Below the pieces are notes generated by a model, which was not told the origin of the DNA, made no database searches, and was given only the letters and a program-made list of their open reading frames with translations. A stretch of 64,000 nucleotides of DNA from Actinostola sp. cb2023. Lineage: Eukaryota; Cnidaria; Anthozoa; Actiniaria; Actinostolidae. The position numbers and the translations under genes are program-made. Position 1 is the stretch's first letter. Each line of letters begins with the position of its first letter. Below are positions 1 through 10,860 of the stretch, piece by piece. The stretch covers positions 173,578-237,577 of the forward strand of contig JAUJYZ010001417.1 of NCBI GenBank assembly GCA_033675265.1, written 5' to 3'.

Positions 1-59
1 GATCGGAGGCACATCAACCACTGACAGCTTCCAGGGCTGTGTACATAACCCAAATTAAA

Positions 60-76
60 GGGGGGGGGGGGGGGGG
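60..76. repeat. poly-G tract (17 G)
   Basis: A homopolymer run of 17 G in the 3' flank of gene A1. The equivalent place is 24 G long at 23999-24022 and only a short C run near 30497 in the inverted copy, so the tract is length-unstable between duplicates. Confidence 0.9.
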
Positions 77-639
77 TAGTGTGTATTTAACAACAACAAC
101 ACAACAAAATAGTTCAGTAGCTCTTTTAATTTTTGGTCTGTTTTTCGCTTAATTTGCTAGTGCGGGCAACTGCCTCCTGCCCCTGTGCCGGCTCTGTGCG
201 GCCCTGAACTCGATGCCAACCTGAAGCGATTTTACGCTGAAGCGAGGAAAACAGAAGAGGAAATGTACATCATAAATATACTACTTGGCTTTATGAAAGA
301 TACCAGCGGACCAACATATTAGCTTGAAACGTGAGACCAGACAATTGCCTGCTGTCGATGTTTCACGTGAACACTGATTTCAACGGTTTCTCTTTTGTCG
401 TTGCGGCCATAGTATGTAAATGTTAATGTCACTGAAATGCACATCATTATAAACTGTAATCCAAGACCAAAAACTGGCACAAATTTCAGATCGACCTGAC
501 AAAGAAATTTACTAGTGTTCAACTTAATTATCCCTACCTGACATGATGCTCAGATTTTCTAAGTGTTTTGCTAGATGTTCATCTTACTATAGTGTTCAAC
601 TTAATTTCCCCTACCCACTGACATGATGCCCAGATTTGT

Positions 640-1212
640 CTAATTGTTTAGCGAGATGTTCGTACTTGTCATGGATTTCACTCTGTTTCGCAGTCCTCGT
701 GGATTCACAGGGGGCAGCAGGTTACCATGTTGGGAGTGTAAGTGTTGGGATGATGTCATTGATTTAGATCGCGGCTTTATCGATCGTAGATGTACTGGTT
801 CACTATAGAATATACAACCTGTTAAATAATTATTGGCGTTCTTTTCCTTGAGAATGGTGTTTGGTTTTCTGTTGCTTTTTTCACAAATCGGTTCTGAGTT
901 ACGCCTGGAAATGCGGGAGTTTTTCTCTGTGGATTTTGCAATCGGCGGAAAGACAATGCGATCTTCGACGGCTACTTTGTTCGCGCGCTCAAAAAGCTTC
1001 TCTCTGCTCCATAGTTGTGGGAAAGTCAGATCTGCCTTCTCAAAGTTCGTCAGATAAGACTGCATGACATTGTCATTCCATTGGTCTCCTTGGCAGACAC
1101 CTAAATCTTGGTAGAATTTGCGCGCTACTTCTTTAGCGCCCTCGAACTTTGTAAGATCAATGATCTCCTCTTCTTCGACTTCTCCTTCATTTTTCTTGTT
1201 TTTTGAGAACAT
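640..1212 (-). CDS. A-family protein, short form (copy A1)
   Basis: This is a 190-residue basic protein of a family I do not recognise; no function is claimed. It starts at ATG 1212 with MFSKNKKNEG, followed by an acidic EVEEEEIIDLT stretch, a block ending LTFPQLW, LFERANKVAVEDRIVFPPI, a SRRNSE site of PKA type, and CIFYSEPVHLRS. Relative to the full-length paralog at 37779-38615 it lacks the first 88 residues. The 5' flank (ACTACAAAAC just before the start) is kept, so the deletion joined the promoter to an internal ATG. There is no signal peptide or membrane segment. Its nearest relatives are A2 and A3 in this window. It could be a truncated but expressed gene or a young pseudogene with its frame still open. 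Confidence 0.6.
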   Translation of the reverse strand: MFSKNKKNEGEVEEEEIIDLTKFEGAKEVARKFYQDLGVCQGDQWNDNVMQSYLTNFEKADLTFPQLWSREKLFERANKVAVEDRIVFPPIAKSTEKNSRISRRNSEPICEKSNRKPNTILKEKNANNYLTGCIFYSEPVHLRSIKPRSKSMTSSQHLHSQHGNLLPPVNPRGLRNRVKSMTSTNISLNN

Positions 1213-2100
1213 TTTTCGTTTTGTAGTAATGTAAAGTCAATTCACAAGTCAATTCAGAGAAAGCAATGGTCCCTTCTCTTTTTCACAGCTCTGTTGAAGA
1301 CGTTTGTGTTGTTCGTTTTGCTGGAAGCACGAGTTAACATCTACCTTTTGTCGATAACTTATAAATTCCATTACCTATTGTTTATTTTACTATTTATACT
1401 TTCTTTAACTTATAAATAACTACAATTGGTTTCATGTCAAATACTGATTCTCAAGGGTGCACTGAACCAACATCTATTCCTGTACTTATTGACACAACAC
1501 ACTAAGAAATAAAGGTATCTACAATCACAATCACCACAGCACAAACACTTTGATTTTCGTCTAAGTTCAAACTCACAAACTTAGGCCGAAGTGGCTTTGA
1601 ATTGCGTTGCAGTGAAGTGAAAACGTGAGTAGGTAACGCTTGAAGGCCACTTTGTAATTCCATTTAATTGTGGCGTGTAGACATTTAGGCGTCGGTGTAG
1701 GCGTGTACTCCAAGATATATATTATATATATATTTATGCCCTTTGAGTTCTTCTTTAATAACTAGTGGTGTACAACAGGAGTTGCATAGGCGACGCTATG
1801 TTTGCTGGGATCATGAAATATAAGTCTAGACGGGTTGGAACATAAAGATATAGATAAAGGGAAAACCCTTGAACCTTTAGGGCTAAATAAACGTGATGAA
1901 CGTAACTGTAATTTCTTATCTTTTAATCTATGTTGTAATGTTTTTACGTCATCTATATCATCTAATGTTTCGGCTCATTGTGTAATAGCTATATATTTTA
2001 GTACCATTTGTAAATCTCTCCATAACCTGAAGAAGGCTAGTCTGGCTAGCCGAAATATAGTTACCAAAAAATATATACGTTGTTGGGGTCTTTGCTGAGT
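1213..2100. other. A1 upstream region and retroelement-like scrap
   Basis: 1213-1345 is the upstream stretch shared by all A copies, containing the CTTCTCTTTTTCACAGCT segment. A further 250 bases match the flanks of A2 and A3. A TA-rich run lies near 1712-1735. The segment 2028-2075 (a GAAGAAGGCTAG-type motif) resembles the 3' end of many invertebrate Penelope or LINE-like elements; this is a weak call. I see no other gene. Confidence 0.5.
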
Positions 2101-3100
2101 CCTTGTTTGGACTACTTGCTTATTTTAAAGGCGGGATTCGGGATGCGAACTTAAAACAGAGCGGGAAGCGGGATTCTCAATTACGAGCGGAAGCGGGATT
2201 TCGTGATTTCAGGCGCCAGGATTCTGGATTCGGGAATCGTAATTGTTTGCAGCGGGATACGGGATTAAAATTGACTTATCATCAGTTAATTATTGATCAG
2301 CGTATGAATAGACTTCTTTGTCGTTGTCATCGAATGCATTATCACTTTTTTAAAAGCATGTTTACCAAGTCACGTTATGACCTTCGGTGTGTATTTTGAT
2401 TTCCGTTTATCTGGAAAGTCTATCTATCATGTCACAGAGGTCACAGAGCATCACAAGCTAAGATCTCACAACGTTCTTTACTACTTTACCATTCAACAAA
2501 TCTTTCAAAGTGATCTTCGACATCTTCTATTGACTCTTCAAAGACTTCACTGCCCAAGAGACTCAGTGTTTGAAAGAATGGACACATACCCATGGCGCCG
2601 CAATTCGACAGAAGACAGTGCGTCAAGAGACTACGATGGCAAAAGCTGGAACTCTACCAGCTCACTTGTACCAAAAAGACCCGGCAAAAAGATGTTGTTC
2701 CGGGAGAGGCAGTTAATCTTACAGATGACGTAGAAGATGCGGAGATGAGTACGAGTCATCTAGCAGTGCAGACGAGGAAGAAATCGAGGACGAAATAACG
2801 ACTTTGGATGGCCGGAAGCGAACTTCTTGCTTGGGAGATCGAAAAAGTATCGGCTTTCGGTAGAACTGTCCGCATCAATTCCCGGATAATGTTTTGAATC
2901 TTAGCATAAAGAAAAAAATAACTAATATAAAAAAGAAAAGAAGAAGAAAAAAGAAAAGAAAAAGTAAGAGAAAAAAAAGGTAAAGAAACAATATTGAACA
3001 CTATACAGCAAGAATTAAACACGTACGTACCGGCGTTTGTTTACTTGGCTTTCATTCATTGCATAAAGGTATGTCTTTGACTTTATCCATGCTTCTAAAA
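2101..3100. other. degenerate GCGGGAT-rich region
   Basis: 2130-2265 carries about six scattered GCGGGAT/GAGCGGGA motifs. The same motifs reappear in the same orientation at 3690-3780. Between them are short open frames with no recognisable domain, followed by an A-rich tract at 2905-2985. The two motif clusters may be the ends of one old repeat. I do not recognise the repeat and see no convincing gene. Confidence 0.4.
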
Positions 3101-3600
3101 CTCATTAATAATTCATGAAGGAAATACAATAGAAATCATAAGCGTAGCAGACATCTGTAAATCGGATACAGAATCGTCCTCATTTGCATTCAACTTTAAC
3201 TTGGATTTTCTCAGCCAAACTGTTTCCTATCCTCCAAATTATAGTAAAACATCCACTTATACATCGTTGGATTCGATAAGTCAGATACAATATTCGCCTA
3301 CGGCTCGAGTTTGTAAATCCCATACAGATCGGCCGCTCATATTGTATATAGTACATACAGATCGGACGCAAATATTGTATATAGTACATGCATACAGATC
3401 GGACGCAAATATTGTATCTTACTTATCGAATCCAACGATGTATAAGTGGATGTTTTACTATAATTTGAATGATAGGAAACAGTTTGGCCAAGAAAATCCA
3501 AGTTAAAGTTGAATGCAAATGAGGACGAATCTCTTACCGATTTACAGATGTCTGCTACGCTTATGATTTCTATTGTATTTGTCTCATTAATTATTCATGA
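3101..3600. mobile_element. foldback (MITE-like) element, arms ~190 bp
   Basis: The left arm (about 3101-3290) is repeated inverted at about 3409-3600, including the CTGCTACGCTTATGATTTCT segment of the right arm. The roughly 115-bp centre holds three tandem-like copies of a CATACAGATCGG motif. There is no coding capacity. The long near-perfect arms and tiny centre fit a foldback or hairpin non-autonomous DNA element. Confidence 0.75.
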
Positions 3601-5860
3601 ATTCGATAAGGGATTTAAATCCCATACAGATTGGCCGCTCATATTGTATCTATTACTTAATAATTAATCCAGAAACTGAAATTGTCGAATCTTTGGCGGG
3701 ATCGGGATTTTAATATAAAAACGAGCGGGATGGCGGGACTGCCAGCAAAAAAGAGCGGGATGGCGGGATTCCCGAGAACCCCTATTGGGGACCCTCTAGA
3801 AACGAAATAATTGGAATGCAATAGTGCTAAATATGTTAAGATCTATTTCACAGGTTTATGAAAATCACTATAGCGATATGACCAATGAAAAATCATCATA
3901 TTAATAATAATGATAATAATAATAAAAACATATATAATCTTAATATAACTACTAAAAGAAGTAGTAGACATATTTTAAATATCCAGATATTTTAATAGGA
4001 AAAATAATAGCAATATGTCAATTAAATCAAACCATAGATAATAATAATAGTGATATAACCATAGCAAAATCATCATAGTAATAATGATAGTAATATGTTA
4101 GTAATACAAAAGAAGTATGTAGAAGCTGTAATATCCAAATATCAGTTTAATAATAAAGATAATAACAATGGCATTAAAACCATATGTAGTAATAATAATA
4201 ATAATAAAATTAATAACAATGGCATTAAAACCATATGTAGTAATCATATCAAACTTATGTTATACAAAAGGTCATTGTTTCACATATGCAGATGAGGCGA
4301 GTCTTGTTTAGGCGAAAAACAGCATGATTTTGATACATTTTTGCTTTTTACTGCATTGTTAAAATATAAATCCAAAACCTACCAACGGAATATAAAAGAC
4401 GAATATGTAAGGAATGAATAAGCTGGCAATTCAAGCACAAATAAAGAGGTTTGAAGGTGGCATTTTCCGTTTCTTCAAAGTCAATCGAACTGAAATCTCT
4501 GAAGAGATATAGGAGAGCGTGACATACGCTGCACACAAAATCCCTCTGAATTCTTTGGGAATTGTGTCAATCAAAAACCTACCGCCGGATTCTAATGCTC
4601 TGTAATTGTACGCGCATTTTGATATAAAATACATGTATATTAAACTTAATTAAGCGGTCGCAAAATGAAATCTAAAACTCTTTGTTTGGTAATTGTGAAC
4701 ATCATATTGGTGCTCTGTATCTCGGTCTGTATGTAGAAGCTACATAGGCCGGCGAATTCGCAAATAAATTATGGCTCGGAAAGGACGTTTTTTGAAGGCA
4801 ATTTCCAATATTTACACGCACGAGATCAATAAGTTAGTTCGAATTTGTGATATATTTTCCCGTTGAGGAAACATATGCAGCTTTTCCATCCTCTCTTATA
4901 TTTTAGCTACCTCATTTACACATTGTCAAAGGAAAAATATGAATTCAGAAATGATAAACCAGTCACGTACGAATCTGCTTTATTTAGCGGTCATAGTGAA
5001 CAAATTGCTGGATCAATCGGGCCTCAAACGTGCATTAGTAAACAAAGCATTAACAAAAAACGTTGTCCGCGTGATACTGGATCCCAACAGGAGCAAATGT
5101 TCAATGATGCAGGACATAAGTTTGATATGATAATAATAGTAAAATTAATAACAATGACAATAAAGCCATTGATAATATTAATAGTGATATAACCACAGCA
5201 AAAATCATAATAATAATGATAGTAGTAAAGCATATAATAATCTTAATATAAATTCAAAAGAAGTACTTAAAATTGTAATATCCAAATATTTCAATAATAA
5301 CAATGACAATAAACCCGTACTAGATGATAATAATGATATAACCATAGCAAAAATCATCATAATAATGATAGAAATAGAAACCATAGTTGCAAGAGTAGTA
5401 ATAAATATGAGAATAATCCAATAATAATAATAATAATAGTCATGGATACCAATAATACGTTAATCATAATACGTTAACCATATTAGTGAGAATACCAATG
5501 ATTAATATTAATAATAACAATACTGATGATAGTAAAATTAATTAACAATATAATAATAAGGAATGTGAAAATTGATATATATATATATATACTTTAACCT
5601 ACCTACATATTGAAATAATAATAATTATTTGCAAAATTTGTCTACTCATCAACAAAACATATAATAGTAGTATATAATGTAGTTACCATTATTTTTCACA
5701 TTTATTGGATTTACACCGATGTGCATGTATACAATAGGTTATATCAAGGTACCAATACAATAATATTGTATTGTATTGTATAATAATCATCATAATATTT
5801 TAATATTAAAACTACTAATAACAATAATAATGTTTTACTCATTAATATGTCAATAAAACA
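3601..5860. other. AT-rich low-complexity DNA
   Basis: Two duplicated segments of a simple AAT/ATAATG-rich sequence with short internal direct repeats: AATAACAATGGCATTAAAAC occurs twice at 4164-4230, and a related ATCATAATAATGATAG motif recurs at 4070, 5205 and 5355. A short TA array lies at 5575-5590. The only open frames are the biased kind expected in such DNA. I see no gene. Confidence 0.6.
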
Positions 5861-6078
5861 ACAATGACAAGTCAGTATTGTCAAGGATACCTCAAGGAAA
5901 TAAATCAATGTCAATGATACCACAAAAGTATTCTCTATCATGTCAATAAAACTTCCAAGGCATATGATTAATGCCAGTACTAACACAAGGGTGTAACAAT
6001 AATGACAATAATAGCATAACAGCATAAAACAACTGGTCCGCTAAAGCATTTCTTAACCCCCAGAGGGGGTACTGTTGG
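5860..6078 (+). repeat. degenerate repeat shared with 19990-20165
   Basis: This sequence has several loose copies of a 'TACCACAAGGGT...AATAATG' type unit and ends in CCGCTAAAGC followed by a CCCC/GGGGG pair. A related copy in the same orientation sits at 19990-20165. The first lies just left of element E1, the second just right of E2 and the 19512-19943 foldback. It may be a common insertion background or part of a wider repeat. Confidence 0.55.
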
Positions 6079-6141
6079 CAACATTGTATTAGCCAAACTT
6101 ACCAACCATGTAAGTATAACTCATTAACTGTCATGAACCTA

Positions 6142-6442
6142 CAATCGTTGCCAAAATGGTTGGCACGATTGGATAATTGGGAACGTGCGTCATTAAAGTT
6201 TGGGTAAAAACGTTTTCTTTCTACCCCTTTCAGCCCCTCCCCTCCCCCCGTACAATGTTGTTGAGAGACGAAATTGCTCATCGAGGGCCACAGGGAAATC
6301 ACCACACACCATTACACACACCATTACACTATCGCAACTTTGAGTGAGGGGGTAGGGGGAGTCCAACAAGACAAATTGTTCTCAATAAAGAGCACTAGCT
6401 ACGGAAAATGTGCAGCGTGCCAAGTAATTATGGCAACGATTG
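6142..6442 (+). repeat. E1 left terminal unit (301 bp, MITE-like)
   Basis: The unit starts CAATCGTTGCC and ends GGCAACGATTG, a perfect 11-bp inverted repeat. Inside it are a C-rich tract (6221-6249) and a G-rich tract (6346-6361). The first 30 bases also form an imperfect hairpin, because the left arm is partly repeated inverted at about 6160-6171. It is flanked by TA on the left and TCC on the right. It is identical to 10861-11159 apart from AC at 6268-6269. It could work as a transposon end, as a free MITE, or as a Rep origin. Confidence 0.85.
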
Positions 6443-6491
6443 TCCGATATGCAATTTCACGATTATACAATTTGCGGTGTGCTAAGATAGT

Positions 6492-6697
6492 GTAATATTT
6501 GTTACAAGTGACCAATGTATAGAGTAGTGGACATTCAATTCAAAGATTTGAAAACAATTGTGGTTTTAATTTTTTTTTTAATAAGAATGTCTCATATAGC
6601 AAAAAGCCAATATTAATGTGATCGTTATTGACATAAAGCGTATGTAGCTCTACAAGAAAGGGAGTTTCACAAAGCGTTTTTGCGTAATATTTGTTAC
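6492..6697 (+). promoter_or_regulatory. paired GTAATATTTGTTAC motifs upstream of Rep
   Basis: GTAATATTTGTTAC occurs at 6492-6505 and again at 6684-6697, both inside the leader of E1. Each half contains a GTAA/TTAC inverted pair. The motif resembles the AT-rich nonanucleotide of CRESS-DNA origins, but AT-rich DNA gives such matches by chance. The role is unknown: a Rep-binding or transcription site is possible. Confidence 0.35.
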
Positions 6698-7006
6698 GTA
6701 CGATCATAGTATCTTGTGTTGACCAAAGTAATTAGTCAGAGTTAACTAAATTAGTTAATGACGTGTTTGGATAGCAACTGATTAAATAATTATCTTTATT
6801 TATATATCGCTATTTCATGGTATGTCTATAGCGCTTTACAGAGTGATAATATAATAATATATATGATAATTCCTTGTTATCTGACGTGCGTATATGACGT
6901 AACGTGAGCAATGTTTTACTGTATCGTACGCAAGTCTCTGCGTATTCGAAATTACGTACTTCCGATGATCTCAATATGATTTATTGTTATCCTCTGTTCA
7001 GTAAGG

Positions 7007-7042
7007 TATAAAAGTGACCGTTTTTAAAGTGACCGTCAGTTT
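7007..7042 (+). promoter_or_regulatory. putative TATA promoter of the E1 Rep genes
   Basis: TATAAAAG at 7007-7014 is followed about 30 bases later by an initiator-like TCAGTTT (7036-7042), giving a leader of roughly 85 bases to the ATG at 7123. AAAGTGACCGT is repeated at 7011-7021 and 7026-7036. The spacing is that of an ordinary Pol II core promoter. Confidence 0.5.
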
Positions 7043-7122
7043 GATACATCCGTCTGAATATCGATTTATAAGATAACCTTTGTTGACACTGTTACAAGTA
7101 ACACCTGATTGGTACTAATATC

Positions 7123-7512
7123 ATGGCCGTTTCGACGAGAACACGTTCACAACGTATGGTATATCTTATAACTTACAGTAGAGCAGATCTGAACCGATTC
7201 GATTCCCGTGAAAGCTTTGCCAGTGCTGTATTAGACACATGGTCAACTGTTACTTCATCACGAATTGTCCAATTTGTTGTGTGCAGAGAGCAGCATCAAA
7301 GTACTTCGCAAAACGGAAATGAGGACCATTACCACATGGCAATTAAGCTTGACAAGAAATGTAGATGGTTATTGGTACGCAATGAAATAGAAAAGAGATT
7401 TGGCATCCAAGTGCATTTTAGTGATAAGCACCCCAATTATTATAGTGCTTACCGCTATTGCATTAAAGAAGACAGGGAGTACTTCTTATCTCAGGACCAT
7501 CCTAATTTATAG
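7123..7512 (+). CDS. rep: HUH endonuclease half of CRESS-type Rep (E1)
   Basis: This 129-residue protein matches the nicking/joining domain of Rep proteins of circular single-stranded-DNA replicons. Motif I is YLITYS (14-19), a CREQ segment follows at 54-57, motif II is HYH (69-71, metal binding), and motif III is YCIK (112-115), where the Tyr is the expected catalytic residue that attacks DNA and the Lys is the family's conserved YxxK lysine. The predicted role is to nick and rejoin one strand at an origin. The frame ends TAG three bases before the ATG of the helicase ORF, in the same phase, so readthrough would restore a full Rep. The start follows a TATA promoter at 7007. The E2 homolog (15820-16308) conserves every motif. 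It could be an endogenous viral copy, but its association with a transposase in both loci argues for a mobile element. Confidence 0.85.
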   Translation: MAVSTRTRSQRMVYLITYSRADLNRFDSRESFASAVLDTWSTVTSSRIVQFVVCREQHQSTSQNGNEDHYHMAIKLDKKCRWLLVRNEIEKRFGIQVHFSDKHPNYYSAYRYCIKEDREYFLSQDHPNL

Positions 7513-7515
7513 GAA

Positions 7516-8463
7516 ATGCCCAAAACGACAGCAGCAACAAGCACACGAATAGCTGACTCCGCAAAGGATACGAAAATATCACGAAGTAGGAAAGGAAAGA
7601 AGAAAAGGAAAAGGATGTTAAGTGTATACGAGGTAACACAAGTTCTTCGCGCCAATGGTATTCATACACGTTTAGAGTTCATGGCATTGGCTGCTTCACA
7701 AGAGCGCGAGGGGAAAACGGATCTTGCACAATTCATTGCCAACCGCGGATCGAGAGTAGTTAACGAGGCCCTGTCCATCGCCCAGGAATTAGATGAGGCC
7801 GAAATGAAGAAGCAAGCAAGATTACGCCTAACTAGGATTGATATACTGCAATCACAACTGACAGATACATGTGTGGATGGATGCAACAAGAGGTGGATAG
7901 AGGCCGCTTTACAAATATTAGCAAGAAATGAAATCTCAGTGACGTCATATGCTAATGCACTCTTTCAAGCGCTGGATCTCGGTCGGGGCAAATATCGCAA
8001 TATATACATCTATGGTCCTGCAAATACTGGGAAAACCTTCATGATATCGCCACTGAAAGTCATATACAACGCCTTTGTAAACCCGGCTACTGGGGGGTTT
8101 GCTTGGGTCGGTGCTGAGCAAGCTGAGGTTATTATATTGAACGATTTTAGATGGACCTCATCCATTATTGCATGGTCTGACTTTCTACAGATGCTAGAGG
8201 GAGACACAATGCACCTCGCTGCACCCAAAAGTTTTGTTCAGCAGGATATCCTGTTTGACAGAGACTCGCCGTTTTTTGCGACTGCAGATGCACCACTTGC
8301 TCTAATTAAAGGAGGGATAATCGATCGTATCAACACAAACATGATGCGGGTTCGCTGGCATTACTTCGAGTTTTGGCGGCAAATCCCCGAGGAGGAACAA
8401 ATTCAAATCAAACCGTGTGGCCGTTGTTTTGCTGAACTCGTATTATCTCACAAAACACAGTGA
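7516..8463 (+). CDS. rep: SF3 helicase half of CRESS-type Rep (E1)
   Basis: This 315-residue protein corresponds to the ATPase/helicase half of Rep. It has a Lys/Arg-rich N-terminus (22-33, likely nuclear localisation or DNA binding), a linker containing SVYEV and KTDLAQFIANRG, a C-x3-C pair (119-123), Walker A GPANTGKT (167-174), Walker B-like EVIILND (204-210), a motif C region FFATAD (253-258), an MMRVRW arginine segment (276-281) and a C-terminal CGRC. Motif C has Asp where the E2 copy has the usual Asn (CTANE), which may weaken activity. The predicted role is 3'-5' unwinding during rolling-circle replication, with the upstream HUH protein. Walker A falls at residue 167 in both copies counted from this ATG, supporting the chosen start. 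Confidence 0.85.
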   Translation: MPKTTAATSTRIADSAKDTKISRSRKGKKKRKRMLSVYEVTQVLRANGIHTRLEFMALAASQEREGKTDLAQFIANRGSRVVNEALSIAQELDEAEMKKQARLRLTRIDILQSQLTDTCVDGCNKRWIEAALQILARNEISVTSYANALFQALDLGRGKYRNIYIYGPANTGKTFMISPLKVIYNAFVNPATGGFAWVGAEQAEVIILNDFRWTSSIIAWSDFLQMLEGDTMHLAAPKSFVQQDILFDRDSPFFATADAPLALIKGGIIDRINTNMMRVRWHYFEFWRQIPEEEQIQIKPCGRCFAELVLSHKTQ

Positions 8464-8566
8464 TTTAGTGTTTTGACGTACTCTGGGTACCAGATGTAAG
8501 GAAGAGTCACGAATGACAAGAGCTCGTATAGTATCCTACTAATTATTTTTTACCTATCCTAAATTT

Positions 8567-8650
8567 ATCGCGCCGCGGATCGCGCCGCGGATCGCGCCGC
8601 GAATCGCGCTGCCGATCGCGACGCGGATCGCGACGCGGATCGCGACGCGA
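8567..8650 (+). repeat. seven 12-bp GC-rich iteron-like repeats
   Basis: Seven head-to-tail units of ATCGCGCCGCGG (later ATCGCGACGCGG) fill 84 bp in the convergent space between the helicase and transposase genes. They stand out as GC-rich in AT-rich surroundings. The array is bracketed by two copies of a TCGTATAGYATCCTAC sequence (about 8523-8538 and 8657-8672). Iterated Rep-binding sites beside an origin are typical of Rep systems, so an origin role is plausible but unproven. Confidence 0.7.
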
Positions 8651-9327
8651 TGAAAGTTCGTATAGCATCCTACACATAACCCGTCGCTTCGCGACTCTCA
8701 TATGTTGTGCATTTACATTGTCCCATTTTAAATGTGTAGTACATGATTGTATCACACTAGTAGGTGCTTATATATACCATATATATTATGTTGAAGTCAC
8801 ATATGGTACCATTTGTGATATTAAAAATTATAAGACGGTCCTCGGTATCGGTTCTCCATATAGTTTTTTTAAATATTGAAACCCATAATTACGCTGTTTT
8901 CTATTTTTGTTTTTTCTCACCAATCTTTAACCTAGCTAAGACATATTTATGTCATAGGCGAACGTTTGCGTATCGAAGATACTTGATTTTACCACGGTTC
9001 TCCATCGAAATCACATAAAAAATGTGATATCTTCATTAATCTTTAACACAACAGCCAAAACTGTGGAGCACCGTTGTTTAAATCCCTCCGATCAGTTGTA
9101 TCAATGAAAAACCTATCACACATTCCGTATTATATTATGGGTTGTACTCCTGTTTCATTTATATTCAGTTTTTGTAAGCACTTTTTATATTATATGAGGA
9201 TAATGCGTGGAGAATCGTTGGAGAATCGTTGTAAATAAACACTTAAATGTATAGATCGAATTACACGTTATGTCAAGCGTTTTAATAAATACAATGGTTT
9301 AACAAGGTTAGTACACTTGGCGTCTTA

Positions 9328-10476
9328 TTAATATCGTGTACGACAACCCTTTGATTTAACAATCTCAAAAAGTCTTTGTGGCATACTAGCAATAGTTTTG
9401 TCTATTACTTTAGTATCAAAAGTATAAAATGTTTCAATTACACGTGTTTTAAATTCACTAAAAGATTCTTTCTCTAATCCTTGTTTTATGGCATCTTTTT
9501 CTATTTTTTTCTTAACCAGATGAAAAATATTTTCGATCGGATTAAGATCGGGCGATCTGGGAGGAATAGGGACCATAATAGCTTTTGCTTTTGTTATTGC
9601 TTTCTTCGCAAGAGCACTTGTTTGTGATGGATCATTATTACAAAATTACGCTTTTGTTTAGTGTGTTTCAAACTAAAACTAAAACATGTATCGAAATTCC
9701 TTTTAACGAAATCTGCAAAATAAACACCGTCCATTTTTTCATACTGTTCTACAAATACAACACCTACATGGTAAGAAATAAGGACTATTAGATGTAATCT
9801 CTTTCCTCCTGCTAAACATTTTGAGCCTTTGCTCGTGATTGTAAGTCCTTCCTTCCTCGATCTCCATGCTCTTGCTTTAGGTCGTAATGCTTCAGCCTTC
9901 GGGTTCCGTTTGAAGATAAAAGATACCCCATCCAAATAGAATGCGATATGATGTGTCCAAAAATCCTTTACATGTTTTAAAATTAATCCCTATATATTGC
10001 TTAGCAAATCTCAGACGATGCCTTTTATCTTGTTCACTTAGAAGTCCTTTCTTCCGCGTTTGCAAGTATTTATATCCCATTGTGTTGAGGGTTCTCGCAT
10101 ATGTTCGATAACTGGCTCTATCCAAACTTAAGCCACTGAATTCTACCAGGGTTTTTATAGTAAAATTAACATCTACCTTTCGTAATCTTTGGATTGATCT
10201 TATTAGATGACGAATGTCTCTTTCAGTTAAGCGTTTAGGACGTCCTCTTTTCAATTTCGCCTTCTTTGATGGAGTTTCAATTACTCTTTGCAAGGTACAA
10301 TTAAAACGTCTTGCACTCGATTTTGATATCTTGCAAACTTTGGCAATCTCTCCAAACGACATATCTGTACTTTTGCGTAACGCATAAGCTCTTCCTCGCA
10401 CCAAGGCGGATATTTTAGCATTGAAAACCATTGCTTTTTGTGTCACGTAATTTGCTGCAGCGATATGCTCGTTCAT
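9328..10476 (-). pseudogene. tnp: broken DD34E Tc1-type transposase (E1)
   Basis: Read from ATG 10476, this gives an N-terminal helix-turn-helix region, a GRPKR motif, FTIKTLVEFSG, then RKKGLLSEQDK. A frameshift at the A run 9959-9963 moves the rest to another frame with LDGVSFIFKRNPKAEAL. A second shift lies at about 9640-9650, after which NNDPSQTS and PPRSPDLNPIEN appear. The first catalytic Asp (YLDG) and the Glu (PIEN) are visible, but the second catalytic Asp position reads Asn or is disturbed by the shift. It is convergent to the Rep genes, with an 864-bp gap. It is homologous to the intact 17968-19083 gene but clearly diverged. It is not expected to make active enzyme, so this copy would need help in trans. 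Confidence 0.85.
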
Positions 10477-10544
10477 TGTTTCGTACTAAGATGCGCGTGC
10501 ATCGCGTGCATATTAGAAGACGTAATTATATTAATTGCACGTGC

Positions 10545-10565
10545 ACAACCCTATATAAACTAAAA
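10545..10565 (-). promoter_or_regulatory. putative TATA box of the E1 transposase
   Basis: On the - strand TTTATATAG lies about 75-85 bases upstream of the transposase ATG (10476). A GCACGTGC palindrome sits just inside (about 10537-10544). Distance and composition fit a compact Pol II promoter. Confidence 0.4.
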
Positions 10566-10860
10566 TATTATTTGATAATTCGAACAATACCACGAAAAAT
10601 ATGTTACTAATCTATATATTTATAATGACCGTTAAATTGCGGTGAAATATGCTATTCGAATTTGTTAATGCGCAAGAAATCAGAATATTTTCTTCAACAA
10701 TATAGCTCGATGCATATATATGACGTCATTTCATGCGCGAGTATGGTTTCTGTGTTCATTTATACAACACACTCCTCTTACTAACTATACCTAACTTATG
10801 TAAAAATATTATGATTATAGCACCTTGGGAATGGATTTTATCGGTATTCTCGTATAAATA

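Larger units (their letters stand above)
1..1760 (-). repeat. A-type gene cassette, copy 1 (duplicated block)
   Basis: This block holds gene A1 with its 5' and 3' flanks. It is nearly the same as 23943-25690 on the same strand and as the reverse complement of about 29130-30560. The match begins at the window edge, so the duplicated block continues to the left. Shared landmarks are a poly-G tract (60-76), a doubled 3' segment around 530-660, and a 5' stretch at about 1213-1345. It is a segmental duplication unit rather than a transposon, as far as I can see. Confidence 0.85.

Noticed and set aside
319..522. 67-codon frame conserved in four A-gene 3' flanks
   Set aside because: It begins with TTG, not ATG, lies in the duplicated 3' flank and changes many amino acids between copies. 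It looks like hitchhiking untranslated sequence.
6142..6442. Terminal units read as LTRs of a retrotransposon
   Set aside because: They lack TG...CA ends, primer site and purine tract. No reverse transcriptase lies between them, and each unit has inverted ends.
7123..8463. Simple endogenous CRESS-DNA virus insertion
   Set aside because: No capsid gene is present, and both Rep loci share a convergent transposase and direct terminal units. Not fully excluded, but a mobile element is the better fit.
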